A stretch of 60,000 nt of DNA from Membranipora membranacea (GCA_914767715.1 OU612075.1:15812001-15872000), one strand, 5' to 3'; shown: positions 19,991 to 31,541, counted from the first letter of the stretch. The notes: generated from the letters alone by a model not told the origin. Program-made: numbers and translations.

Positions 19991-21480
19991 TTTCCAGATC
20001 AGCTCAAAAACTGCCTTTTAAAGCCAGTGAACATCTGCTCTCCTGCGCGACAACTGCGACAGTAACAGCATGATATCAGTGACGCATAAAGAACGACAAC
20101 AAACCATGGAAAAAGTGAGTAGGCAGTCTAATTATGGAGAAAATCGAGTATCAAACACAACATTGACTACTCATTTTCTTAGGCCACCAAAACTCAGTGA
20201 GTCGCATCTCCTTCCAAAAAACTTAGTGATTTTTGACATAAAATTTTCTTGCCAAAACTATCATACCCTGTCACTTTTTTTTTTAATATACTGTTTGAAA
20301 ATCTGCAAAAAAAACCATGAAGCATATAAATCATCCACTTGTTATTCTATTTTGACTGGAGATAAAGGGTCTGAAGGGTGGTTCAAGTGCCCTGCTATAT
20401 CGCGATTGTCATTTTCATCCTTTGCTATGTTTTAGGTTGATCCATTCAATAACAACGAATATGAAGCTGTGGTCAGCTCTGTGCCAACAAGGCCGTCAAG
20501 CTGGAAATAGGTAAATGTAGCCTGAACATGATGACTGCAGACATCACCTCTAAATAAAGATGTGTCGCTGCAAATGTAAGGAACTCTCATAATCATTGAC
20601 CTGATGTCTCATGATAGTGTACCCACCAACTATGTCTTGAAAAAAAGTACTTTAATTTTTTTAATTAATTTATATTAACTGGAGATTCGAACCAATGGTT
20701 GATCATTTGGTGTCATGATCCTCAAGCCCGGCACTTCCTAAACACTCACAGGAATCCGGAGCAGTGTAAGTTCTGGAAAAAAAGTAATTAAAATTCAAGG
20801 AATACAAAAAATAAGCATGCATTTTCCCAGTATAAATTGTAATGGTAAGTCAAATATCTGATTTGTCCGTGAAAGTCGATGTGTTTATAAGTTTTGAGAC
20901 TGCATACTTACAGATTAAAGTTGGCGCATCATGCTGAAAGCCGTTGGATAATTGGCACTGATATCGGCCTCCTGGCACTAATCCATCATGAGACATAATA
21001 GAGGTGAAGAGTGAGAAGGTAGGATACTTTTTTACAGAATTTGACATGAGTTTGTCAATAAAGAGTGGTCTAGACCAACATGTTAGCAAAAATCAATACT
21101 TGTTTATGTGAAACCACCCTGTTTTTATTGTCGAGGTATAACCAGGTACCTGTTTCACATTTTCACATTTAATTATCAATTTTTATCCACTGACACCTAG
21201 TATCATGAATAATATGCCACATACATACTGTAGCCTGATGCAGAAGAACCTGTGATAGTCGAGTCTATTGTGCAGAAGGTTATGGGAACCGGCAGCTCAT
21301 ACGTGTATATGACAGAAGTGTAACATTATTATGACTAAAACAAAGCAACTTAAACATTGTCCACTCAGAAATTCTACAGAGAAAGTTTTGGTAAGATAAC
21401 ATATAGGTAACTTGGTCAAGGACGATTCAAGCTTCAAGCCCCAAACTCCTAAGATAGAATATCAATCTCGTTGCCCCTTT
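19988..21480 (+). repeat. Copy D of the 2.5-kb unit (separated, diverged)
   Basis: It shares the opening block (CAGTAACAGCATGATATCAG, 20059) with copy A, plus the membrane-like block (about 20930-20990) and the GTGTATATGACAGAAGTGTA block near 21303. It has an exon-like segment from about 20436 (after GCTATGTTTTAG), peptide VDPFNNNEYEAVVSSVPTR, to a donor-like TAG|GTAAAT near 20513. It is more diverged and shorter than A and B. It lies about 7 kb from copy C with LINE debris and coding remnants between, so the family was probably dispersed after tandem duplication. Function unknown. Confidence 0.45.
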
Positions 21481-22384
21481 AAATTGCCTAAATATAATAA
21501 TAATATTGCCACAATGAGATCTGATGCATTTTAAGTTTAACTTACTTGGTTCCTGTCACTCACTATGCCTTCAATAACACTATCAAAGGCTCTTGAATGG
21601 CGCTATCGAAGATAGGAAACTCTCTTTAAAGACATTTTTGTTTGTTTTTGTAATCGCATCCCTTAAATTTCTAGGGGTTCAAGAAGAGAGATTGGTATCT
21701 CAAACTTAAATCAACTCGCTCTGCTGCCCTTGCAATCTTCAAAGGTCAATGGTGCTTTAAATTATTGAACTGGTAAGCCTGAGCTGAAATATATAATAAT
21801 ATATAAATATATATATATATATGCCATGTAAATGGAGGTAGTTCTGGACTTATTCCAGTCCAACTAGAATAGATACAAAGTAATTTCAATGCGTTTTTTT
21901 TACTAATGGCTTTATGCTGTCAAAAAGCCTTGCTTATTATTCCTGCACAAACTGACAACATTAACAGGTATAATAGGACTGTTAGGCATAACATGATACA
22001 CTGAGTGATAGTCGAACTTTACCTAATGCGTTATGATACCTATTGGAAGTTAGGGTGACTGCCTGTTATTGTAGGCTGAGTAAATGTTCTCACCACAGTG
22101 TGTTATTACTGTAGGTGAAGTGCTGCGTGTAACTTGTACATTGTGGGCAATGAGATGTTCAGTCCTAAAGTATATATACGGCGATCACTGTAACTGTCAC
22201 AAAGTAAGTACACATTATAATATGCATGACACATAAATTAAAGTGACACATGTATTTCATATCACAACTTGTGAATGACCGATTGGAGTACATTCAGGTG
22301 TCAAATCTAGATGGGGATTTCAGCGCATATTTCCACCATAGGCAATTGAGCAAAAATGTTCTAGCAGTCAATTTAAATCTCCTC
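21481..22384. other. Non-coding stretch with AT microsatellite
   Basis: 21790-21824 is an (AT)n-rich microsatellite. Otherwise nothing was recognised. Confidence 0.4.
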
Positions 22385-22738
22385 CATTTGTAATTTGTAG
22401 CATTGTGTGCCCTGCAACCTAAAAAAATGCATCCGAATGTATTGGAGTGAACTAGAAACCAACACCAAATAACTCCCCATTGGTCAGCAACTCCAGGTGG
22501 ATTCATTCTTTCATCAATAATAGAATGCTCAGATTATTTCAAATATCCATGAGCAAGGCAGCATTTGTAATTTGTAGCATTGTGTGCCCTACAACCTAAA
22601 AAAATGCATCCGAATGTATTGAAGTGAACTAGAAACCAACACCAAATAACTCCCCATTGGTCAACAACTCCAGGTAGATTCATTCTTTCATCAATAATAG
22701 AATGCTCAGTTTATTTCATATATCCATGAGCAAGGCAG
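22385..22738. repeat. 177-bp tandem duplication (2 copies)
   Basis: CATTTGTAATTTGTAGCATT at 22385 recurs at 22562, and the two 177-bp copies differ at only a handful of positions. No coding content is supported. Confidence 0.85.
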
Positions 22739-23149
22739 CTTGGCAATATTCTTCAAGATATTGTGTTTCTTTTATTGTATGTTAAATAAACGAGGCCATA
22801 AGTGGCACCTTGATCATACTTGTTTGTGCATAATTATTTTGTTTTGCATGGCTTATTATTTTGGGTCTGTATGTACAGTCTGTAGCATTATTGTGCAAAA
22901 ACTACATTGCATTATACAATAAATATTCATCACAAAAGAAGTTTAAAGATAGTGCAAAGTATTGGAACAATGTTGCTCAGATGAGACTTCAACCTAAACT
23001 CAAAAAAAATCCAAATCTGATCACACAATTCTGCATTCCTTTTTCTCAATGCAGCAGTCAATCATCATTTTGGTACCAACACATTCTTTAAATAATATCC
23101 TTACTTTCTTTCTTCCCTTGTCAATACTTTCTTATAGTACTTACCTTTA
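22739..23149. other. Non-coding stretch before the satellite
   Basis: AT-rich, with no supported gene. C/T-rich words become frequent from about 23095. Confidence 0.35.
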
Positions 23150-26100
23150 CTCACCTTCAGTGTCATGAATACCTAAGACTACTATCCTACTTGCTTTTAC
23201 TTGCAAATACCGACTCCGCTCGCCTACACTTACTACACTTGCTTCCACTGACCTACATTCACTTTTCCATGTCTACAACTGTCTTTAATTAAAACCAGTT
23301 GCCTGCACTGGCCTCCACTTACCATCCATTTACTTCTACTTGCATCCACTTGCTTTCACTTAATTCCACTTGCCGCCATCGTTTACGTCCACCAACTCGA
23401 ACTTGCCTTCACTTACATCCACTTACATCCAACTTGCTTCAACTTGCGTCTGCTTACTACACTTGCCTACACTAACTTCCGCTTGCCTACACCAACTTCC
23501 GTTTGCATACACGGACTTCTGCTTGCATACGCATGCTTTTGCTTGCCTAAACTGCCTTTCCCTTGCCCACACATACTTCTGCTTGATTACACTAAATTCC
23601 ACTTGCCTACACTTCTGCTTACACTACACTAACCCGCTCTCACTTGCCTACACTTACTTCCTCTTGCCTTCACCTATTCCCACTTGCTTCCGGTTGCATA
23701 CACGCCTTTCACTTCATACCGCTTGCTTACACATGCATCCGCTAGCATACACCCCGTTCAACTTGCATACACTCCCTTCAACTTGCCTACACTTCCTCTC
23801 CCTTGCCCGCTTGTATACGCATATTTCCGATTGCCTACACTTACGTCCATTTGCACAAACTTGCCTTCACCAACATGCATTTACTTCTACTTCCAACTGC
23901 ATTCACTCGCATCCATTTGAAACCACTTGCCTTTACTTACTCTCGCTTGCCTTCACTTACTCTCGCTTGCCTTCACTTACTCCCGCTTGCCTTCACTTAG
24001 TCCCACTTGCCTTTACTTAGTCTCGCTTGCCTTTACTTAGTCTCGCTTGCCTTCACTAACTCCCGCTCTCCTTTAATTAGTCTCGCTTGCCTTTACTTAC
24101 TCCCGCTTGCCTTCACTTACTCCCGCTTTCCTTCACTTACTCCCGCTTGCCTTGACTTAGTCGCACTTGCCTTTACTTACTCTCGCTTGCCTTCACTTAC
24201 TCTCGCTTGCCTTCACTTACTCCCGCTTGCCTTTACTTAGTCCCGCGCTCCTTTACTTAGTCTCGATTGCCTTTACTTACTCCCGCTTGCCTTCACTTAC
24301 TCCCGCTTTCCTTCACTTACTCCCGCTTGCCTTGACTTAGTCTCACTTGCCTTTACTTAGTCTCGCTTGCCTTGACTTACTCCCGCTTGCCTTCACTTAC
24401 TCCCCCTTGCCTTTACTTAGTCTCGCTTGCCTTCACTTACTCCCGCTTGCCTTTACTTAGTCTCGCTTGCCTTTATTAATCCTGCTTGCCTTCACTTACT
24501 CCCGCTTGCCTTTACCTAGTCTCGCTTGCCTTTACTTAGTGTCGCTTGCCTTCACTTACTCCCGCTTGCCTTTACTTAGTCTCACTTACTCTCACTAGCC
24601 TTTGCTTGCTCTCACTTGCTTACACATGCCTTAACTTACTCTTACTTGCTTCCAGTTATTTCCCCTTGTTTCCACTAGCTTCCATTTGCCTTTATTTACT
24701 CTCAGTTGCCTTTACTTATTCTCACTTGCCTTTACTTATTCTCAGTTGCCTTCACTTATTTGCACTTGCTTTCACTTATTCTCATGTGCCTTCACTTAAT
24801 CTTGCCTTTTTCACTTAATGTCACTTTTCTTCACTTACTCTAGCTTGCCTTCACTTACTTGCACTTACTCTCGCTTGCCTGCACTTACTCTCGCTTGCCT
24901 TCACCTACTTGCACTTACTCTCGCTTGCCTTCACTTACTTGCACTTAATCTCGTTTGCCTTCGCTTACTCTCACTAACTCCTGTTTGCTCTCACTTACTC
25001 CCGCTTACTCCCGCTTACTCTCGCTTGCCTCCACTTACTTTCGCTTGCTTACACTTGCTCACGCTTGCCTTAATTGGTCTCACTTGTCTTCACTCGCTCT
25101 CACTTGCTCTCACTTGCTCTCACTTGCCTTCACTTGCCTTCACTTGCGCTCACTTACTTTTGCTTGGTCCTGCTTACTCTCACTTGCCTTCACTTGCCTT
25201 CGCTTAATCTCATTTGGCATCACTTACTTTCACTTTCCCTCACTTGCTCTCAGTTGCCTTCACTTGCTCTCACTTGCCGGTGCTTGCTCTCACTTGCCTT
25301 CACCAGCTCTCGCTGGTCTTCGCTTGCTCTCGCTTGCTCTCGCTTGCTCTAGCTTGCTCTCGCTTACTCTCAATTACCTTCGCTTTCCTTCACTTACTTG
25401 CACTTACTCTCAATTGCCTTCGCTTGCTTTCACTTACTCTCACTTGCCTTCACTTGCTCTCAGTTGCCTTCACTTGCTCTCAGTTGCCTTCACTTGCCTT
25501 CACTTGCTCTCAGTTGCCTTCACTTGCTCTCAGTTGCCTTCACTTGCTCTCCCTTACTCTCACTTACCTTCGCTTGCCTTCACTTACTTGCACTTACTCT
25601 AATTTGCCTTCACTTACTCTTGCTTGCCTTCACTTACTCTTGCTTGCCTTTGCTTACTCTCACCTACTTCTGCTTAATTCCACTTGTATCTACTGACTTC
25701 TACTTACCTACACTTACTCCCGCTTGGTTCCACATACTTCCGCCTACTTCCATTTGCCTACATTTACCCCAACTTGCCTACACTTACTTCCCTTGCTTCG
25801 ACTTACATCCGCTAGCATCCTTCTTGTTTCCGCTTGCTTCCACTTGCTTCAACTTACTTCTGCTTATTTCCGCTTACTTCGACTTGCTTCCATTTGCCTA
25901 AGTTTACCTGCACTTGCCTACACTTACTTCCCTTGATTCGACTTACATCCGCTCGCATCCTGCTTGTTTCCCCTTACTTCCACATGCTTCAACTTACTTC
26001 CGCTTGATTCGACTTTCTTCCGCTTCCTCTCACTAACTTCCGTTTACTTCCACTACCATCTACTTACTTCCACTTGCCTGCATTTATCTCCACTTACCAA

Positions 26101-26213
26101 CACTTACCTCAACATGCTTCCACATGCTTCCACTGACTCCCACACGCTCCTGCTTGCCTCAACATGGTCCCACACGCTCCTGCTTGCTCCCACATACTTC
26201 TGCTTGCTTCCAC
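23150..26213 (+). repeat. Degenerate C/T-rich 10-bp tandem array (~3 kb)
   Basis: The plus strand is built from variants of a 10-bp word, CACTTGCCTT (also CACTTGCTCT, CACTTACTCC, CGCTTGCCTT, CAGTTGCCTT). The left third is most diverged. 24000-24560 shows 20-bp higher-order pairs (TGCCTTCACTTACTCCCGCT), and 25070-25560 is cleanest. It reads as long Leu/Ser/Pro/Thr-rich ORFs in several frames, which are by-products of a period that avoids stops and not genes. It abuts the G-rich 10-mer array at 26214, where the word orientation flips. Confidence 0.85.
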
Positions 26214-27180
26214 TGGGGCAAGTGGGGGCAAGTGGGGGCAAGTGGGGGCAAGTGGGGGCAAGTGGGGGCAAGTGGGGGCAAGTGGGGGCAAGTGGGGGCA
26301 AGTGGGGGCAAGTGGGGGCAAGTGGGGGCAAGTGGGGGCAAGTGGGGGCAAGTGGGGGCAAGTGGGGGCAAGTGGGGGCAAGTGGGGGCAAGTGGGGGCA
26401 AGTGGGGGCAAGTGGGGGCAAGTGGGGGCAAGTGGGGGCAAGTGGGGGCAAGTGGGGGCAAGTGGGGGCAAGTGGGGGCAAGTGGGGGCAAGTGGGGGCA
26501 AGTGGGGGCAAGTGGGGGCAAGTGGGGGCAAGTGGGGGCAAGTGGGGGCAAGTGGGGGCAAGTGGGGGCAAGTGGGGGCAAGTGGGGGCAAGTGGGGGCA
26601 AGTGGGGGCAAGTGGGGGCAAGTGGGGGCAAGTGGGGGCAAGTGGGGGCAAGTGGGGGCAAGTGGGGGCAAGTGGGGGCAAGTGGGGGCAAGTGGGGGCA
26701 AGTGGGGGCAAGTGGGGGCAAGTGGGGGCAAGTGGGGGCAAGTGGGGGCAAGTGGGGGCAAGTGGGGGCAAGTGGGGGCAAGTGGGGGCAAGTGGGGGCA
26801 AGTGGGGGCAAGTGGGGGCAAGTGGGGGCAAGTGGGGGCAAGTGGGGGCAAGTGGGGGCAAGTGGGGGCAAGTGGGGGCAAGTGGGGGCAAGTGGGGGCA
26901 AGTGGGGGCAAGTGGGGGCAAGTGGGGGCAAGTGGGGGCAAGTGGGGGCAAGTGGGGGCAAGTGGGGGCAAGTGGGGGCAAGTGGGGGCAAGTGGGGGCA
27001 AGTGGGGGCAAGTGGGGGCAAGTGGGGGCAAGTGGGGGCAAGTGGGGGCAAGTGGGGGCAAGTGGGGGCAAGTGGGGGCAAGTGGGGGCAAGTGGGGGCA
27101 AGTGGGGGCAAGTGGGGGCAAGTGGGGGCAAGTGGGGGCAAGTGGGGGCAAGTGGGGGCAAGTGGGGGCAAGTGGGGGCA
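26214..27180 (+). repeat. Perfect 10-bp satellite, 96 copies (G5-bearing)
   Basis: AGTGGGGGCA is repeated 96 times without a visible change from 26221 to 27180, preceded by a partial copy. Its reverse complement, read as CACTTGCCCC, differs from the neighbouring degenerate word CACTTGCCTT at only two positions. The last copy passes directly into the first 44-mer, which contains AGTGGGGGCA itself. Each unit offers a five-G tract with a 5-nt spacer, giving strong G-quadruplex potential on the plus strand. ORFs here on both strands are not genes. Confidence 0.95.
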
Positions 27181-30100
27181 AGTTCTTCCCCCGCGTCGAA
27201 TATGGGCATTTAAAAGTGGGGGCAAGTTCTTCCCCCGCGTCGAATATGGGCATTTAAAAGTGGGGGCAAGTTCTTCCCCCGCGTCGAATATGGGCATTTA
27301 AAAGTGGGGGCAAGTTCTTCCCCCGCGTCGAATATGGGCATTTAAAAGTGGGGGCAAGTTCTTCCCCCGCGTCGAATATGGGCATTTAAAAGTGGGGGCA
27401 AGTTCTTCCCCCGCGTCGAATATGGGCATTTAAAAGTGGGGGCAAGTTCTTCCCCCGCGTCGAATATGGGCATTTAAAAGTGGGGGCAAGTTCTTCCCCC
27501 GCGTCGAATATGGGCATTTAAAAGTGGGGGCAAGTTCTTCCCCCGCGTCGAATATGGGCATTTAAAAGTGGGGGCAAGTTCTTCCCCCGCGTCGAATATG
27601 GGCATTTAAAAGTGGGGGCAAGTTCTTCCCCCGCGTCGAATATGGGCATTTAAAAGTGGGGGCAAGTTCTTCCCCCGCGTCGAATATGGGCATTTAAAAG
27701 TGGGGGCAAGTTCTTCCCCCGCGTCGAATATGGGCATTTAAAAGTGGGGGCAAGTTCTTCCCCCGCGTCGAATATGGGCATTTAAAAGTGGGGGCAAGTT
27801 CTTCCCCCGCGTCGAATATGGGCATTTAAAAGTGGGGGCAAGTTCTTCCCCCGCGTCGAATATGGGCATTTAAAAGTGGGGGCAAGTTCTTCCCCCGCGT
27901 CGAATATGGGCATTTAAAAGTGGGGGCAAGTTCTTCCCCCGCGTCGAATATGGGCATTTAAAAGTGGGGGCAAGTTCTTCCCCCGCGTCGAATATGGGCA
28001 TTTAAAAGTGGGGGCAAGTTCTTCCCCCGCGTCGAATATGGGCATTTAAAAGTGGGGGCAAGTTCTTCCCCCGCGTCGAATATGGGCATTTAAAAGTGGG
28101 GGCAAGTTCTTCCCCCGCGTCGAATATGGGCATTTAAAAGTGGGGGCAAGTTCTTCCCCCGCGTCGAATATGGGCATTTAAAAGTGGGGGCAAGTTCTTC
28201 CCCCGCGTCGAATATGGGCATTTAAAAGTGGGGGCAAGTTCTTCCCCCGCGTCGAATATGGGCATTTAAAAGTGGGGGCAAGTTCTTCCCCCGCGTCGAA
28301 TATGGGCATTTAAAAGTGGGGGCAAGTTCTTCCCCCGCGTCGAATATGGGCATTTAAAAGTGGGGGCAAGTTCTTCCCCCGCGTCGAATATGGGCATTTA
28401 AAAGTGGGGGCAAGTTCTTCCCCCGCGTCGAATATGGGCATTTAAAAGTGGGGGCAAGTTCTTCCCCCGCGTCGAATATGGGCATTTAAAAGTGGGGGCA
28501 AGTTCTTCCCCCGCGTCGAATATGGGCATTTAAAAGTGGGGGCAAGTTCTTCCCCCGCGTCGAATATGGGCATTTAAAAGTGGGGGCAAGTTCTTCCCCC
28601 GCGTCGAATATGGGCATTTAAAAGTGGGGGCAAGTTCTTCCCCCGCGTCGAATATGGGCATTTAAAAGTGGGGGCAAGTTCTTCCCCCGCGTCGAATATG
28701 GGCATTTAAAAGTGGGGGCAAGTTCTTCCCCCGCGTCGAATATGGGCATTTAAAAGTGGGGGCAAGTTCTTCCCCCGCGTCGAATATGGGCATTTAAAAG
28801 TGGGGGCAAGTTCTTCCCCCGCGTCGAATATGGGCATTTAAAAGTGGGGGCAAGTTCTTCCCCCGCGTCGAATATGGGCATTTAAAAGTGGGGGCAAGTT
28901 CTTCCCCCGCGTCGAATATGGGCATTTAAAAGTGGGGGCAAGTTCTTCCCCCGCGTCGAATATGGGCATTTAAAAGTGGGGGCAAGTTCTTCCCCCGCGT
29001 CGAATATGGGCATTTAAAAGTGGGGGCAAGTTCTTCCCCCGCGTCGAATATGGGCATTTAAAAGTGGGGGCAAGTTCTTCCCCCGCGTCGAATATGGGCA
29101 TTTAAAAGTGGGGGCAAGTTCTTCCCCCGCGTCGAATATGGGCATTTAAAAGTGGGGGCAAGTTCTTCCCCCGCGTCGAATATGGGCATTTAAAAGTGGG
29201 GGCAAGTTCTTCCCCCGCGTCGAATATGGGCATTTAAAAGTGGGGGCAAGTTCTTCCCCCGCGTCGAATATGGGCATTTAAAAGTGGGGGCAAGTTCTTC
29301 CCCCGCGTCGAATATGGGCATTTAAAAGTGGGGGCAAGTTCTTCCCCCGCGTCGAATATGGGCATTTAAAAGTGGGGGCAAGTTCTTCCCCCGCGTCGAA
29401 TATGGGCATTTAAAAGTGGGGGCAAGTTCTTCCCCCGCGTCGAATATGGGCATTTAAAAGTGGGGGCAAGTTCTTCCCCCGCGTCGAATATGGGCATTTA
29501 AAAGTGGGGGCAAGTTCTTCCCCCGCGTCGAATATGGGCATTTAAAAGTGGGGGCAAGTTCTTCCCCCGCGTCGAATATGGGCATTTAAAAGTGGGGGCA
29601 AGTTCTTCCCCCGCGTCGAATATGGGCATTTAAAAGTGGGGGCAAGTTCTTCCCCCGCGTCGAATATGGGCATTTAAAAGTGGGGGCAAGTTCTTCCCCC
29701 GCGTCGAATATGGGCATTTAAAAGTGGGGGCAAGTTCTTCCCCCGCGTCGAATATGGGCATTTAAAAGTGGGGGCAAGTTCTTCCCCCGCGTCGAATATG
29801 GGCATTTAAAAGTGGGGGCAAGTTCTTCCCCCGCGTCGAATATGGGCATTTAAAAGTGGGGGCAAGTTCTTCCCCCGCGTCGAATATGGGCATTTAAAAG
29901 TGGGGGCAAGTTCTTCCCCCGCGTCGAATATGGGCATTTAAAAGTGGGGGCAAGTTCTTCCCCCGCGTCGAATATGGGCATTTAAAAGTGGGGGCAAGTT
30001 CTTCCCCCGCGTCGAATATGGGCATTTAAAAGTGGGGGCAAGTTCTTCCCCCGCGTCGAATATGGGCATTTAAAAGTGGGGGCAAGTTCTTCCCCCGCGT

Positions 30101-30260
30101 CGAATATGGGCATTTAAAAGTGGGGGCAAGTTCTTCCCCCGCGTCGAATATGGGCATTTAAAAGTGGGGGCAAGTTCTTCCCCCGCGTCGAATATGGGCA
30201 TTTAAAAGTGGGGGCAAGTTCTTCCCCCGCGTCGAATATGGGCATTTAAAAGTGGGGGCA
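27181..30260 (+). repeat. Perfect 44-bp satellite, 70 copies
   Basis: The unit begins AGTTCTTCCCCCGCGTCGAA, continues TATGGGCATTTAAA and ends AGTGGGGGCA. 70 copies occupy exactly 3080 bp and I saw no difference between them. The last ten bases equal the 10-mer unit, and the first part equals the shared core of the 61-mer. GGGGG and CCCCC lie 9 nt apart across the unit junction and can pair, so each junction can form a hairpin. Confidence 0.95.
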
Positions 30261-30410
30261 AGTTCTTCCCCCGCGTCGAATCTGGGCATTTAAAAGGGGG
30301 CAAGTTCTTCCCCCGCGTCGAATCTGGGCATTTAAAAGGGGGCAAGTTCTTCCCCCGCGTCGAATCTGGGCATTTAAAAGGGGGCAAGTTCTTCCCCCGC
30401 GTCGAATCTG
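30261..30410 (+). repeat. 42-bp satellite variants (3) and a hybrid unit
   Basis: Three units (30261, 30303, 30345) resemble the 44-mer but read AATCTGGG, not AATATGGG, and lack two bases before the G tract. A fourth (30387) starts like them and switches to the 61-mer after TCGAATCTGGGC. They are sequence intermediates between the 44-mer and the 61-mer. Confidence 0.9.
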
Positions 30411-31136
30411 GGCCACGCTGCGAAGGGCTGGGGCCCTCCTTGCGCGTCCAGCTTCCCCCGCATCGAATCTGGGCCACGCTGCGAAGGGCTGGGGCCCTCC
30501 TTGCGCGTCCAGCTTCCCCCGCATCGAATCTGGGCCACGCTGCGAAGGGCTGGGGCCCTCCTTGCGCGTCCAGCTTCCCCCGCATCGAATCTGGGCCACG
30601 CTGCGACGGGCTGGGGCCCTCCTTGCGCGTCCAGCTTCCCCCGCATCGAATCTGGGCCACGCTGCGAAGGGCTGGGGCCCTCCTTGCGCGTCCAGCTTCC
30701 CCCGCATCGAATCTGGGCCACGCTGCGAAGGGCTGGGGCCCTCCTTGCGCGTCCAGCTTCCCCCGCATCGAATCTGGGCCACGCTGCGAAGGGCTGGGGC
30801 CCTCCTTGCGCGTCCAGCTTCCCCCGCATCGAATCTGGGCCACGCTGCGAAGGGCTGGGGCCCTCCTTGCGCGTCCAGCTTCCCCCGCATCGAATCTGGG
30901 CCACGCTGCGAAGGGCTGGGGCCCTCCTTGCGCGTCCAGCTTCCCCCGCATCGAATCTGGGCCACGCTGCGAAGGGCTGGGGCCCTCCTTGCGCGTCCAG
31001 CTTCCCCCGCATCGAATCTGGGCCACGCTGCGAAGGGCTGGGGCCCTCCTTGCGCGTCCAGCTTCCCCCGCATCGAATCTGGGCCACGCTGCGAAGGGCT
31101 GGGGCCCTCCTTGCGCGTCCAGCTTCCCCCGCATCG
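30411..31136 (+). repeat. 61-bp GC-rich satellite, ~12 copies
   Basis: The unit starts GGCCACGCTGCGAAGGGCTG and ends with TTCCCCCGCATCGAATCTG. Unit starts fall at 30411 and every 61 bp to 31082, and the last copy is cut at 31136. One copy has GCGACGGG in place of GCGAAGGG (~30605). The unit lacks stop triplets in every frame of both strands, so long ORFs (up to 330 residues) appear on both strands; they are artefacts. GC content is far above the surroundings. The array ends abruptly inside a gypsy integrase relic. Confidence 0.95.
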
Positions 31137-31541
31137 CTGATATAGGCACAGCCTCAATCCACTTACTATAACATTCTACAAGAATGCAGTACAATAAATT
31201 ATGAACACCATAACGTCAGATGCGATCTCAATCCAAGGCCCCATGGGCAGTTAAGTTTCATGACAAGGCTCATGTTTAACTCTCTTGTCTTTGGTACAAA
31301 CATTATATTGATTAATGTGAGTCTCAGTATGAGTGTACATATTTGGCCACCAGACCACCTGTTGAGTGAGTGCATGTGCTCTATCAATATAGACCAGATA
31401 TTCTTTGCATTTAACTGCGACTTCATCAGTCACATCGGCCTCAAACAATTCTACTTCACGTATATCAGGGACTAAGTCCTCAAACATACTATCAATATAA
31501 TTCTCAACAGCTGCACAGTTTTTTATACTCGGAAAAATCAT
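31137..31541 (-). pseudogene. Ty3/gypsy integrase relic cut by the satellite
   Basis: Minus-strand frames show the order expected for a gypsy-type polyprotein. First is a zinc-binding-like segment (AHALTQQVVWWPNM followed by THINQYNVC, ~31300-31380), with WWPNM matching the usual WPGM. After a frame change comes the start of the integrase catalytic core (CILVECYSKWIEAVPIS, ~31138-31190), matching the DxxSKWxEAxP block with the first catalytic Asp replaced by Glu. A zinc-binding Cys also appears lost (QYNVC). The protein stops at PIS because the 61-bp satellite begins there; the rest of integrase is absent. At least one frameshift is present, so it is non-functional. Confidence 0.7.

Noticed and set aside
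23370-25936. Many Leu/Ser/Pro/Thr-rich ORFs in the C/T-rich array
   Set aside because: They are by-products of the degenerate 10-bp repeat; frames change freely and there is no non-repeat sequence.
26104-27301. Long ORFs on both strands through the 10-bp array (up to 445 residues)
   Set aside because: They are repeat translations such as GKWGQVGAS on the plus strand and PTCPHLPPLA on the minus strand. They exist because the unit has no stop triplets, and several frames are open at once.
23150-31136. CRISPR array or other spaced direct repeat system
   Set aside because: Repeats are contiguous with no unique spacers, and the genome context is eukaryotic.
27181-31136. CENP-B box in the satellites
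   Set aside because: The shared core TTCGACGCGGGGG (reverse strand) resembles the box start but fails the required A and CGGG positions.
30202-31194. ORFs of 190-330 residues through the 61-bp satellite on both strands
   Set aside because: The 61-mer lacks stops in all six frames, so open frames carry no coding information. Only the first residues of one minus-strand frame are meaningful (integrase relic).
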